From Microbacterium sp. TNHR37B (GTDB lineage: Bacteria > Actinomycetota > Actinomycetes > Actinomycetales > Microbacteriaceae): a stretch of DNA of 64,000 nucleotides. How positions within the stretch are numbered: position 1 is the stretch's first letter; each line of letters starts with the position of its first letter. The stretch is from positions 868,001 to 932,000 of the forward strand of contig NZ_LQGV01000001.1 of assembly GCF_001620065.1 (NCBI RefSeq). The letters run 5' to 3'. The position numbers and the translations under genes were made by a program. Shown piece after piece: positions 45,879-56,689 of this stretch. The notes under the pieces were generated by a model. It was not told the origin of the DNA. It saw only the letters and a list, made by a program, of their open reading frames with translations, and made no database searches.

Positions 45879-47171
45879 TCAACGGCTCGACGTGCGGGAG
45901 GCGCGCGCCGATCTAACTCGCCGGGCAGCAGCGGTGACGCCGAGCCCCACCATTATAGCCACCACGGTACCGGCCAAGAGCGGCACGGTGCCGTACCTCA
46001 GGCTCTCCGCGCTCGGCAGGAGCGCCGATTCCGGCGGCGTTGCCGCCTCCGGGGCGGGAAGCTGCGGGACCACGACGGGCGCCACGGTGGGAGTCGGCTG
46101 CGGCTTGACCTCCTGGCGCCGGTACAGACGGATCCACTCGGTGAGGCTTCCCATCGGGTTCTCATCGACGCGGGCGACCTTCGCCGAGACCGCCGCGGCG
46201 GCATCGACCAGACCGTAACCGTACAGCGCAGGCTTGGCCCGAGACTCCGGGGTCGACCGTGCGGTGCGGATGATCCGGTTGATGACGTTGTCGGCGTCGA
46301 GCTCGGGGTGGGCCGCCCTGACGAGTGCCGCGATCCCCGCCACGATGGGGGCCGCACCGCTCGTGCCGTCCCAGATCACGATCTGACCGTCGGGCGACAC
46401 CCCGAGCAGTTCTTCGCTGGGCGCCATGATCCCGATCGCGATCCCCTGCGTCGATGCCTCGACGCTCGCCTTGCCGGAACGGTTGACGCCGCCCACCGTG
46501 AGCACACCGGGAATCGTCGCGGGCGCCCCTACCTCGTCGGTGCCGGTGCCCCGGTTCCCCGCAGCGACGACGACGACGACGTCGTGCTGGAACGCATAGA
46601 GGAATGCCTCGTCCCAGCTCGGATCCCATTCGAGAGTGTTCGTGGTGAACGACAGGTTGATGACATCGGCGCCATGGTCGACGGCCCAGCGCATGGCGTC
46701 GGCGATCTGGTCGACGAACGGCACGGCCGCCGACGAGCCGAAGCCGACCGACAGCGACAGGAGCGTCGCCTCGGGGGCGACCCCGAGCATCCCGGCTCCG
46801 TCACCGGTGCCCCGCGATGCCGCGAGCGATGCCACCCAGCTGCCGTGGTTCGAGTCGACGGCGCCGACGGGGCTGCGTCCGTCCGGTGCGCCGACGCCGG
46901 AGAAGTCCGCGCCGTCGCGTACCCCGCCGAACTCCACCGGGCCCTTCCCGATGCCGGTGTCGATGACGGCGATCGTGACACCCTCGCCCCGACTGGTCTC
47001 CCACGCGGTGCGGATGCCGTAGTCATCGAGCCAGTACTCCAGCGACTGGACCGGATCGATGTCCGCGTCGTCGTCGGGCGGTACCGTCGCGGCCGTCGTC
47101 CCCCCGAGGACGATGAGGAACGCGACGGCCGCGGCGCTCCAGCGCACCCACGGGCTCCATCGGGCCGTCAC
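45879..47171 (-). CDS. Membrane-anchored S8 subtilisin-like serine protease (mycosin-like)
   Basis: 430 residues. N-terminal signal/anchor (about 10-30), S8 domain with the triad Asp71 (VIDTGIG), His109 (SNHGSWVAS) and Ser271 (GTSGAAP), oxyanion Asn in VVAAGNRG, a Pro-rich stalk (about 355-385) and a C-terminal transmembrane helix (about 395-417) with a basic tail. The same layout occurs in mycosins of type VII secretion, but no EccB-E or WXG100 genes are nearby. GTG 47171 overlaps the DUF501 stop (GTGA). Confidence 0.9.
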   Translation of the reverse strand: MTARWSPWVRWSAAAVAFLIVLGGTTAATVPPDDDADIDPVQSLEYWLDDYGIRTAWETSRGEGVTIAVIDTGIGKGPVEFGGVRDGADFSGVGAPDGRSPVGAVDSNHGSWVASLAASRGTGDGAGMLGVAPEATLLSLSVGFGSSAAVPFVDQIADAMRWAVDHGADVINLSFTTNTLEWDPSWDEAFLYAFQHDVVVVVAAGNRGTGTDEVGAPATIPGVLTVGGVNRSGKASVEASTQGIAIGIMAPSEELLGVSPDGQIVIWDGTSGAAPIVAGIAALVRAAHPELDADNVINRIIRTARSTPESRAKPALYGYGLVDAAAAVSAKVARVDENPMGSLTEWIRLYRRQEVKPQPTPTVAPVVVPQLPAPEAATPPESALLPSAESLRYGTVPLLAGTVVAIMVGLGVTAAARRVRSARASRTSSR

Positions 47172-47689
47172 GCGGCGTCCTCCGCGCCGGGCCCGGGACG
47201 CGCGCAGGTGCACCTGGACGGAGACCAGTCGCCGCGCTCGAGCGCGAGATCGCCGATCGGGTTGACGCCGGGGCCTGCCGCCAAGGCGTGTCCCGCGAGG
47301 GCGTGGAGGCACTTCACACGCGAGGGCATACCGCCGGCGGAGACTCCCTCGATCTCGGGCACCTCGCCATAGGCCGCACGGTCGGCCAGGTACGCCGTGT
47401 GCGCTGCCGCGTACGCGGTCGCGACCTCATCGTCCGTCGCCAACAGCTCCGAGAACTCGCGCATGACCTGCGCCGCCTCCAGCGCGCTCATCGCGGCGGT
47501 CGCGCCCGGATGCGTCAGGTAGTAGAAGGTGGGGAACGGAGTGCCATCGGGAAGCCGCGGCTCGGTGGCCACGACCGTCGGGTTGCCGCACACGCACCGC
47601 GCGGCGATCCCGACGACGCCGCGCATGGGGCGACCGAGCTGCTCGCGCATGATCTCGAGGTCGCGGTCGGTGGCAGGCGTCAGAGGCAC
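47168..47689 (-). CDS. DUF501 family protein
   Basis: 173 residues. Family motifs: LGRPMRGVVGIAARCVCGNPTVVATEPRL... begins the domain, with PFPTFYYLTHPGA and MPSRVKCLHALAGHALA later; cysteines in CVCG, VKCLH and SRCTC could bind a metal. Function unknown; always near eno and ftsB in actinobacteria. GTG 47689 has a TAGCCT element 6 bases upstream. Confidence 0.9.
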   Translation of the reverse strand: MPLTPATDRDLEIMREQLGRPMRGVVGIAARCVCGNPTVVATEPRLPDGTPFPTFYYLTHPGATAAMSALEAAQVMREFSELLATDDEVATAYAAAHTAYLADRAAYGEVPEIEGVSAGGMPSRVKCLHALAGHALAAGPGVNPIGDLALERGDWSPSRCTCARPGPGAEDAA

Positions 47690-47695
47690 CCGTCC

Positions 47696-47701
47696 AGGCT
47701 A
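47696..47701 (-). promoter_or_regulatory. -10 element of the DUF501 operon, leaderless geometry
   Basis: TAGCCT ends 6 bases before GTG 47689. Confidence 0.45.
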
Positions 47702-47773
47702 CCCGGCCGCACCTGAGGCCCCGCTGCGTCGCGAGTAATGGTGAAGGGGGCGGCGCGATGGCCCGGCGACCGC

Positions 47774-48259
47774 TCACTCCCCCACGGCCGGCCGCGAGAG
47801 CCCTGCGGCGGCGACGGATCGCACGAGCTGCGCCATCCAGTCGGTGCGCGTCTCTTCGACATCCTCGCTCACCGGGGCCTGCTCCTGCGGGATCGCGGAG
47901 GCGGGAAGATCGTCGTCGACGAGATAGACGACCTCACCGGGCCGGTAGTAGTAGAGCCTCTCCCGCGCCTGTGCCGTGACATAGGCGGGATCCGCCCAGC
48001 GCTCGCGCTCCAGCTGGAGCTCGGCGATCTCGTCCTTGCCGAGCGTCACGGCCTGACGCAGCGCCGCGATCTGCTGCCGCTGATCCAGGTACGTCCCCAC
48101 CGACGGAACGAGGACCAGCGCCGCGAGCACCACGAGTCCCAGCATGATCCCCGTGAAGGCCGTCAGCCGCAGACGCCCCACCCAGTCGCGGACGTCCACC
48201 TGTGACCGGGACGGCGAAGAGGGAGCCGACGCGGCGCGTCGGGCTCCCTCTTCGTTCAT
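47774..48259 (-). CDS. ftsB: FtsB/DivIC family septum formation initiator
   Basis: 161 residues: disordered N-terminus, transmembrane helix (about 36-55), then a coiled coil (YLDQRQQIAALRQAVTLGKD) with the family signature ERERWADPAYVTAQARERLYYYRPGE. Part of the divisome FtsQ-FtsL-FtsB complex. The C-terminal extension after residue 125 is typical of actinobacteria. ATG 48259 has a -10 element 7 bases upstream; eno lies 47 bases upstream on the same strand. Confidence 0.92.
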   Translation of the reverse strand: MNEEGARRAASAPSSPSRSQVDVRDWVGRLRLTAFTGIMLGLVVLAALVLVPSVGTYLDQRQQIAALRQAVTLGKDEIAELQLERERWADPAYVTAQARERLYYYRPGEVVYLVDDDLPASAIPQEQAPVSEDVEETRTDWMAQLVRSVAAAGLSRPAVGE

Positions 48260-48266
48260 GTCTTCC

Positions 48267-48272
48267 AGCCTA
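48267..48272 (-). promoter_or_regulatory. -10 element of ftsB, leaderless geometry
   Basis: TAGGCT ends 7 bases before ATG 48259, within the short eno-ftsB gap. Confidence 0.45.
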
Positions 48273-48306
48273 CGTCGCCGCAGTTGGGGCCGCGGCAGGC
48301 GCTCCG

Positions 48307-50377
<2,071 letters not shown>

Positions 50378-50408
50378 GCCCCCAGCGTCGTTCCGCCTGG
50401 TCGCCTCG

Positions 50409-51455
50409 TCAAGCCGCGCCGCGATCGGAGCGGCGGGCCGCGCGGGCGGCGAGTGCCGTCAGCACCGAGGCCCCGGCCGCGGCGTCGTCGACGGTTACCG
50501 TGAAGGTCTTGCCACTCCGGCGACGCACCTCGATGCCCTCGCCCGCGCGCATGACGACGCCGAAGCGCCCCGAGGGCGCCCAGCGGAGTCCCCACCCGCC
50601 GAACTCCGCCATCGGGTCGACGTGCACGACGGCCGCCTCGGCCACCTCCGCCAGAGGAACCCGCATCCGCGGCCATCCCAGCCCCGAGGTGACGGCGAGG
50701 CCGGCCTCGTCCACCCGCACATGGAAGACGAGGTTCATCGCGACGAGGAGGACGAGGAGCACGGTGACGCCGAGCATCACCGCCTGACCGGCGAGGTCCA
50801 TTCCGGAGAACCAGGCGATGACCGCGATGACCACCATGAGACCGGTCGCGGCGAGCAGGATGACGATGCCGCCCCGCGCCATCACCGTCCGCTGGAGCCA
50901 GACGACCTGTTCGTCGTCGGCGACCTCCAGCGGTGCGGCGTCGCCGAGCCGCGTGGGGACGTAGACCATCCGGGGTTGAATCGCGAAGCCGACGGCCCCG
51001 GCGGCGGCACCCGCGAGGACGCCGGCGAGGAGCGGCATCCAGATCGTGGCGGCGTCGGCGGCGTCGGCGAGCCCCGCCTGGGCCGTGGTGGCGACCGTCA
51101 CGAGGACCGTCAGGAACACGGCGAGCCCCCACGACACCGCCCCGAGGAGTCGAGGAGAGCTCCCGATCCCGCCTCGCCGCAGCGCGGGAAGCGTCGTCAG
51201 GGCCATCAGGAGCGAGGTGCCGGCGACGACGGCAAGGAGCACGAACGCCACGAGCCACAGCGGCCCGAAGCCGTCCGGGTGTCCGCTCGCGCCCCAGTGC
51301 ACGGCGATCGGGTCGGGAAGCGCCTCGGCGACCGAGATCAGGACTCCCAGCCCCGCGGCGACCGTGAGGAGCGGCAACACGATGGCGACGAGGACGAAAC
51401 GGCGGACCGCCGCGCGAGGCTCTGCCGTCTGTGGGGTCGGTGTGTCAGCGGTCAT
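50409..51455 (-). CDS. DUF1648 domain membrane protein
   Basis: 348 residues with about nine hydrophobic segments. The N-terminal DUF1648 unit has LPDPIAVHWGASGHPDGFGP. The C-terminal soluble part (about 250-330) looks like a small beta domain with VTVDDAAAGASVLTALA. Overlaps the gntR gene upstream by 11 bases, the standard arrangement in which a YtrA-like regulator controls its membrane partner. Confidence 0.85.
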   Translation of the reverse strand: MTADTPTPQTAEPRAAVRRFVLVAIVLPLLTVAAGLGVLISVAEALPDPIAVHWGASGHPDGFGPLWLVAFVLLAVVAGTSLLMALTTLPALRRGGIGSSPRLLGAVSWGLAVFLTVLVTVATTAQAGLADAADAATIWMPLLAGVLAGAAAGAVGFAIQPRMVYVPTRLGDAAPLEVADDEQVVWLQRTVMARGGIVILLAATGLMVVIAVIAWFSGMDLAGQAVMLGVTVLLVLLVAMNLVFHVRVDEAGLAVTSGLGWPRMRVPLAEVAEAAVVHVDPMAEFGGWGLRWAPSGRFGVVMRAGEGIEVRRRSGKTFTVTVDDAAAGASVLTALAARAARRSDRGAA

Positions 51456-51801
51456 GGGCTGCCTCCTTCACGAGAGCGGCGAGGGTGTCGGGCGATAGCG
51501 AGAGGGCGCGGGCGCGGGCGGCGAGCGCCGTGATGTCCTCGTGGAGATCGGCGAGTGGCGCGACGGCGGCGGTCACGACGGCACCGCGTCCCGGGCGCAG
51601 ATCGACGAGGCCTTCGTCGCGCAGTCGCTGATACGCGTGGAGCACGGTGTGGAGGTTGACCTCGAGTGCCCGAGCGAGTTCGCGGGCGGCGGGAAGGCGA
51701 TCGCCGGGCTTCATGCGGCCTGCGGCGGCGTCGGTGCGGATCGAGGCGGCGATCTGCTCGAACAGCGGCGCACTGCTGGTCGGGTCGACGCGGACGATCA
51801 T
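51445..51801 (-). CDS. GntR family regulator, YtrA subfamily
   Basis: 118 residues: an N-terminal winged helix (SSAPLFEQIAASIRTDAAAG, LPAARELARALEVNLHTVLH, AYQRLRDEGLVDLRPGRG) and only a short C-terminal helix for dimerisation, as in YtrA. Such short GntR proteins respond to cell-envelope stress and control linked membrane genes. A TTCTA-N7-TAGAA repeat overlaps its own -10, suggesting autorepression. Confidence 0.92.
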   Translation of the reverse strand: MIVRVDPTSSAPLFEQIAASIRTDAAAGRMKPGDRLPAARELARALEVNLHTVLHAYQRLRDEGLVDLRPGRGAVVTAAVAPLADLHEDITALAARARALSLSPDTLAALVKEAAHDR

Positions 51802-51807
51802 GCATCC

Positions 51808-51813
51808 ATTCTA
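51808..51813 (-). promoter_or_regulatory. -10 element of gntR, leaderless geometry
   Basis: TAGAAT ends 6 bases before ATG 51801 and forms one arm of the operator-like repeat. Confidence 0.55.
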
Positions 51814-51825
51814 TGACAACTAGAA
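51809..51825. promoter_or_regulatory. Operator-like inverted repeat at the gntR promoter
   Basis: TTCTATGACAACTAGAA: perfect 5-base arms TTCTA/TAGAA with a 7-base centre, overlapping the -10 element. Position and symmetry suit binding of the GntR dimer. Confidence 0.5.
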
Positions 51826-51892
51826 CAAATGGAGCGTGCGTCGACGATCGGATCCCGCTCCTCCGAGGCGGGGAGACGGATCAGCGGCGGGA

Positions 51893-53212
51893 TCAGCCGA
51901 GCGTCTTGAGCTGGAGGTCGTCGCGCCCCTGCCCCGCGCTGACGGTCGCGAAGGAGGTGTAGCCGTCGGCGGCCGCGCGCTCGAGAAGACCCTTGAGATT
52001 CTTCGTCCGCTGCTCGAGTCGAACGCGGGCCCCCTCCCCCACGAACGTCGCTTTGAGGTGAGCGAGGTGCGCGACCGGAACGTCTCGGTCGTGGACGAGT
52101 ACGACAGCGTCGGCCGCGATCGCCGTCGCCGGCGCCACGAGGTCGACGATCCGCTCGAACCCGAGCGAGAAACCCACCGCGGGCACGTCCTGGCCGAGGA
52201 AACGCCCGATCATCCCGTCGTAACGTCCGCCGCCACCGAGGGAGAAGCCCACCGACGGGTGGGCGAGCTCGAAGATCGTGCCGGTGTAGTAGCCCATCCC
52301 GCGCACGAGGAACGGATCGAAGACGAGGGGGACGCCTGCGACCGGGACACCGCGCGCCGCGGCGACGGCCTCGGCGATGCCGGCCAGGTCGGCGGCGGGC
52401 TGCCGCACCTCCTCCGGCAGGACATCGACGGCAGGGAGGACCCTCAGGATCGCATCGACCGTGACCGGGACCGACACTCCCGTCGAGGAGACGCCGTCGG
52501 TGCCGACCAGGAGCGACCGCAGGTAGTCGGCAGCGGCATCTGCCGGCACGCCGTTGTCGTGCAGTTCGGCGACGACCCCGTCGGGGCCGATCTTGTCGAG
52601 CTTGTCGAGGGTGATCAGCGCCGAGGCGGAGAACTCGTCGCCGATGCCGAGGAGGCTCAGGATGCCCCGAAGGATGCGGCGGTCATTGATGCGGATGGTT
52701 CCGCCGTCGAGGCCGAGGGCGTCGAGAGTGTCGAGGCTCGCCGCGAGCAGCTCGGTCTCGGCGCGCGCCGACGCGTCTCCGATGATGTCGATGTCGCACT
52801 GCAGGAACTGCCGGTAGCGGCCCTTCTGGGGGCGCTCGGCGCGCCAGACGGGAGCGATCTGGATGGAGCGGAAGACCGCGGGGAGCTCCGCACGGTGGCT
52901 CGCGTAGAAGCGCGCCAGCGGCACTGTCAGGTCGTAACGGAGCCCGAGGTCCGACAGCGCGGCGGGATCGTCGGCGCTCGCCCGGATCGCCTCGGCATCC
53001 ATCCCGCGCTTGAGCACGCTGAAGGAGAGCTTCTCGTTGTCGCCGCCGATCCCGGCGTGCAGGCGCGCGTACTCCTCGACGACGGGAGTCTCGATCTCGT
53101 CGAATCCGTGCGCCCGGTAGCGGTCGCGGATCACGGCGAGCACGCGCTCGCGACGGGCCTTGTCAGCGGGGAGGAAGTCGCGCATGCCACGCGGCGGGTT
53201 CACGGATGCCAC
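51893..53212 (-). CDS. hisS: Histidine--tRNA ligase
   Basis: 439 residues from GTG 53212. Class II core with motif 1 around VNPPRGMRDFLPADKARRE, motif 2 IQIAPVWRAERPQKGRYRQF, the histidine loop GGGGRYDGMIGRF and motif 3 VGFSLGFERI; C-terminal anticodon-binding domain ending DDLQLKTLG. The start is placed at residue V-A-S-V-N-P because a GACAAT element lies 6 bases upstream; a longer start at 53239 is possible. Followed downstream by gntR. Confidence 0.94.
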   Translation of the reverse strand: MASVNPPRGMRDFLPADKARRERVLAVIRDRYRAHGFDEIETPVVEEYARLHAGIGGDNEKLSFSVLKRGMDAEAIRASADDPAALSDLGLRYDLTVPLARFYASHRAELPAVFRSIQIAPVWRAERPQKGRYRQFLQCDIDIIGDASARAETELLAASLDTLDALGLDGGTIRINDRRILRGILSLLGIGDEFSASALITLDKLDKIGPDGVVAELHDNGVPADAAADYLRSLLVGTDGVSSTGVSVPVTVDAILRVLPAVDVLPEEVRQPAADLAGIAEAVAAARGVPVAGVPLVFDPFLVRGMGYYTGTIFELAHPSVGFSLGGGGRYDGMIGRFLGQDVPAVGFSLGFERIVDLVAPATAIAADAVVLVHDRDVPVAHLAHLKATFVGEGARVRLEQRTKNLKGLLERAAADGYTSFATVSAGQGRDDLQLKTLG

Positions 53213-53218
53213 CTGGCC

Positions 53219-53224
53219 ATTGTC
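53219..53224 (-). promoter_or_regulatory. -10-like element of hisS, leaderless geometry
   Basis: GACAAT ends 6 bases before GTG 53212; it departs from TANNNT at the first positions, so support is weak. Confidence 0.3.
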
Positions 53225-53263
53225 CCAGGTCTGCGCCACTCCTCCGGTCCGGCTCCGGAAGAG

Positions 53264-53917
53264 TCAGGCCACGCCGTCCGCGTGGGACTCGGCCCGGCGC
53301 ACCTCGACCTCGACTCCGCGCAGCCGCTCACGGAGCGCCCGCTCGGCATCCCATCCCTGCGCGCGCGCGGCGGCCACCAACGCCAGGAGAGCGTCACCGA
53401 GCTCCTCTTCCGACGCCGGAGACGGGGAGGGCGGCAGAGGCGAGTCGATCACCGCGCCGACACGCCCGAGCATCTTCTGCGCCAGCGCCAGTGAGGGCAT
53501 GTGCGGCGACACGCCGTCGAGCACACTGGTCCGAGCGCTCTTCTCGGCCGCCTTCGCGGCGTTCCAGTGCACGAGCACCTCTTCCGGTGTCGTCGCCACG
53601 GCGTCGCCGAACACGTGAGGATGCCGCCGCACCATCTTCTCGGTGAGCGCGCGGGCCACATCGTCGATGTCGAACGGATCGTCGCCGTCCTCCGCGGCGA
53701 TCTGTGAGTGGAAGAGCACCTGCCACAGCAGATCGCCCAGCTCTTCCCGCAGGTCGTCACGGGTGCCGGCCTCGACGGCATCGACGAGTTCGGCGGCCTC
53801 TTCCTGCAGGTAGGGCACGAGGTCGCGGTGGCTGATCCGTGCGCTCCACACGCACCGCTCGCGGACGGCCTGCATCGTCGCGACGGCACGGCGGAGCGGA
53901 TCGAGGTCGGTGTCCAT
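53264..53917 (-). CDS. MazG family nucleoside triphosphate pyrophosphohydrolase
   Basis: 217 residues, all-alpha NTP-PPase. ExxE metal motifs: LVPYLQEEAAELVDA and REELGDLLWQVLFHSQIAAE (Glu-Glu-x-x-Asp). Hydrolyses aberrant dNTPs or nucleotides to monophosphates. The opening CVWSARISH deviates from the common CPWD..QTH. The second half holds a further helical region with the partly degenerate SEEELGDALLALVAAARA. ATG 53917 has a -10 element 6 bases upstream and the gene is divergent from ppc. Confidence 0.88.
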   Translation of the reverse strand: MDTDLDPLRRAVATMQAVRERCVWSARISHRDLVPYLQEEAAELVDAVEAGTRDDLREELGDLLWQVLFHSQIAAEDGDDPFDIDDVARALTEKMVRRHPHVFGDAVATTPEEVLVHWNAAKAAEKSARTSVLDGVSPHMPSLALAQKMLGRVGAVIDSPLPPSPSPASEEELGDALLALVAAARAQGWDAERALRERLRGVEVEVRRAESHADGVA

Positions 53918-53923
53918 GCGGCC

Positions 53924-53929
53924 ACCCTA
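53924..53929 (-). promoter_or_regulatory. -10 element of the mazG gene, leaderless geometry
   Basis: TAGGGT ends 6 bases before ATG 53917. Confidence 0.45.
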
Positions 53930-53990
53930 GATCCTCGTCTCCCCCGCGGCATCCGGCGTCACACGTGACGAGCCGGTAACAACCTGCCGT

Positions 53991-53996
53991 TACCGT
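53991..53996 (+). promoter_or_regulatory. -10-like element of ppc, leaderless geometry
   Basis: TACCGT ends 7 bases before ATG 54004. Confidence 0.4.
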
Positions 53997-54003
53997 TGAA
54001 GCC

Positions 54004-56670
54004 ATGCGTGAACTCACCCGGACGGAAGCCATCGACCTCGTCGGACGCGGCGAGGCCGAGCAGGAACTTCCCGAGCAGATGCGCGCCGACGTCCGTCTGC
54101 TCGGCGGCCTCCTGGGACGGGTCCTGCGCGAGAGCGGGTCGCCGGGCCTCTTCGAGGACGTGGAGCGGCTGCGGTTGGCCACGATCGCCGCGTACACCGA
54201 CGAGTCCCCCGAGGCGTTCGAGCGCGCCGAAGCGATCGCCGAATCGTTCTCGGTCGCCCGCGCCGACGAGGTCGCCCGCGCCTTCACCGTCTACTTCCAC
54301 CTGGTCAACCTCGCCGAGGAGCACCAGCGCGTGCGCGTGCTCCGGGAGCGCGACGGACGTCCCGACCGCGAGGACGTCACCGACTCGGTCGCCGCCGCCT
54401 TCGTGCGCCTGGCGGCGGAGGTCGGCGACGACACCGCGCTGGAACGCCTTCAGCAGATGCGGTTCCACCCCGTGTTCACCGCCCACCCGACCGAAGCACG
54501 ACGACGGGCCGTCTCCTCCAGCATCCGTCGCCTCGCGGCGCTGCTGACCGAGCACGACGCGGCGCTCCGAGGCGGGGCCGACGAGCGCCGCGCGGAACGG
54601 CGCATGCTCGAGGAAGTGGACACACTGTGGCGCACGGCTCCGCTGCGGGCTGAGAAGCCGACCCCGGTCGACGAGGTCCGCGCCATCATGGCCGTCTTCG
54701 ACGAGACGTTGTACACCGCCGTTCCGCACGTCTACCGCCGCGTCGACGACGCGTTGCAGGGCCCCGCGGCGGGCGGCCGCGCTCCGGTCGTGCGTCCGTT
54801 CGTGCGCTTGGGCACGTGGGTCGGCGGCGATCGCGACGGCAACCCCTTCGTCACCGCCTCGGTGACCAAGAAGGCGGCCGCCATCGCGTCCGAGCACGTG
54901 CTCCTGGGCCTGGAGCACACGGCGGAGCGCATCGCGCGCACCCTCACACTCTCGGCCGACACCACTCCCCCGTCTCCCGCGCTCCAGTCCCTGCTCCAGC
55001 GCCTCGCGGCCGCCGACGAAGAGGGCGCGACCGACGCCGTCAAGCGCGCCAGCGGGGAGCCGCACAAGCGGGCGCTCTTGCTCATCACCCGACGGATCAC
55101 CGCCACCCGCCTGCGCGACGCCGACCTCGCCTATCGCGACCCGGAGCATCTGCTGGCCGATCTGCGCGTGGTCCAGGACTCCCTCGTGGCCGCGCACGCG
55201 AGCCGCCAGGCCTACGGACACCTGCAGCAACTGCTGTGGCAGGTCGAGACCTTCGGTTTCCATCTGGCCGAGCTCGAGGTGCGTCAGCACTCCGCCGTCC
55301 ACGCCAAGGTGCTCGCGGAGTGCGAGGCGGGCGGCCCGCTGAGCGACCAGGCCGAGGAGGTGCTGGACGTCTTCCGCACCATCGCGCAGGTCCAGCAGCG
55401 CTTCGGCCCGCGGGCGGCCGGCCGCTACATCGTGTCCTTCACCCAGTCGGCACAGGACCTCGCGAACGTGCACCGTCTCGCGCGCCACGCCGCGGGCGCT
55501 TCGGGAATCCTGCCCGTGCTCGACGTCATTCCGCTGTTCGAGACCTTCGCCGATCTGCAGGCCGCGCCGGCGATCATGGCGGAGGTGGTGGAATTCCCCG
55601 AGTTCGCGGCGCGCCTGGCCGCCACCGAGCGTCGCCTGGAAGTGATGCTCGGCTACTCGGACTCCTCGAAGGACGTCGGCCCCGTCGCCGCCAACCTCGC
55701 CCTCTACGAGGCGCAGGCGAAGATCGCCGCATGGGCCAAGGAGGCGGACATCCGCCTCACCCTCTTCCACGGTCGCGGAGGCGCGCTCGGACGCGGCGGC
55801 GGACCGGCGAACTCGGCGATCCTCGCCCAGCCCCCGCACTCCGTCGACGGACGGTTCAAGCTCACCGAGCAGGGCGAGGTCATCTTCGCGCGGTACGGCG
55901 ACCCCGCCATCGCGATGCGGCACATCGACCAGGTCGCCGCCGCCGTACTCTTGGCCTCGGCGCCCTCCATCGAAAAGCGCAACAGCGACGCCGCCGACCG
56001 CTACGCCCACGTCGCCGCGACCATGGACACCGCCTCACGGGAGCGGTTCTTCTCGCTCGTGAAGGCAGACGGGTTCGCCTCCTGGTTCGCGACGGTCACC
56101 CCGATGGAGGAGATCGGGCTGCTGGCACTGGGTTCGCGCCCCGCGCGGCGCGGGCTGTCGGTGGAATCGCTGGAAGACCTCCGCGCGATTCCGTGGGTCT
56201 TCGCGTGGTCGCAAGCGCGCATCAACCTCGCCGGCTGGTTCGGTCTCGGTTCGGCGCTCGAGGCCGTCGGAGACGAGGATCTGCTCCGAGAGGCCTACGA
56301 GCAGTGGCCCCTCCTCCGCACCGTCATCGACAACGTGGGCATGAGCCTCGCCAAGGCCGACACCCGGATCGCCCGCCGCTACCTCACCCTCGGCGATCGC
56401 CCCGACCTCGCGGAGCTCGTCCTCGCCGAGATGGACCTCACGCGCGATTGGGTGGTCCGCATCACGGGAGGCGACGAACTGCTGGCGAACCGGCCCATCC
56501 TGCAGCGTGCCGTGAAGATGCGCGACCCGTACGTCGACGCGCTCTCGCTCTTGCAGCTGCGTGCGCTGCGCGTCCTCCGCACCGACGAGGCCGCAGCGTC
56601 CCCGGACTGGCAGCGACTGCTGCTGCTCTCGGTCTCCGGCGTCGCCGCGGGACTCCAGAACACCGGGTGA
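54004..56670 (+). CDS. ppc: Phosphoenolpyruvate carboxylase
   Basis: 888 residues, full length. Catalytic His in FTAHPTEARRR (near residue 158), the Lys region GYSDSSKDVG (near 553), the glycine loop FHGRGGALGRGGGP (near 593) and the conserved C-terminus GLQNTG. Carboxylates PEP with bicarbonate to oxaloacetate, the anaplerotic entry to the TCA cycle; the window also encodes enolase, beta-carbonic anhydrase and glutamate dehydrogenase. Allosteric by acetyl-CoA/aspartate in relatives. Divergent from mazG. Confidence 0.97.
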   Translation: MRELTRTEAIDLVGRGEAEQELPEQMRADVRLLGGLLGRVLRESGSPGLFEDVERLRLATIAAYTDESPEAFERAEAIAESFSVARADEVARAFTVYFHLVNLAEEHQRVRVLRERDGRPDREDVTDSVAAAFVRLAAEVGDDTALERLQQMRFHPVFTAHPTEARRRAVSSSIRRLAALLTEHDAALRGGADERRAERRMLEEVDTLWRTAPLRAEKPTPVDEVRAIMAVFDETLYTAVPHVYRRVDDALQGPAAGGRAPVVRPFVRLGTWVGGDRDGNPFVTASVTKKAAAIASEHVLLGLEHTAERIARTLTLSADTTPPSPALQSLLQRLAAADEEGATDAVKRASGEPHKRALLLITRRITATRLRDADLAYRDPEHLLADLRVVQDSLVAAHASRQAYGHLQQLLWQVETFGFHLAELEVRQHSAVHAKVLAECEAGGPLSDQAEEVLDVFRTIAQVQQRFGPRAAGRYIVSFTQSAQDLANVHRLARHAAGASGILPVLDVIPLFETFADLQAAPAIMAEVVEFPEFAARLAATERRLEVMLGYSDSSKDVGPVAANLALYEAQAKIAAWAKEADIRLTLFHGRGGALGRGGGPANSAILAQPPHSVDGRFKLTEQGEVIFARYGDPAIAMRHIDQVAAAVLLASAPSIEKRNSDAADRYAHVAATMDTASRERFFSLVKADGFASWFATVTPMEEIGLLALGSRPARRGLSVESLEDLRAIPWVFAWSQARINLAGWFGLGSALEAVGDEDLLREAYEQWPLLRTVIDNVGMSLAKADTRIARRYLTLGDRPDLAELVLAEMDLTRDWVVRITGGDELLANRPILQRAVKMRDPYVDALSLLQLRALRVLRTDEAAASPDWQRLLLLSVSGVAAGLQNTG

Positions 56671-56689
56671 CGAGCGGCCCGTCCAGGCG

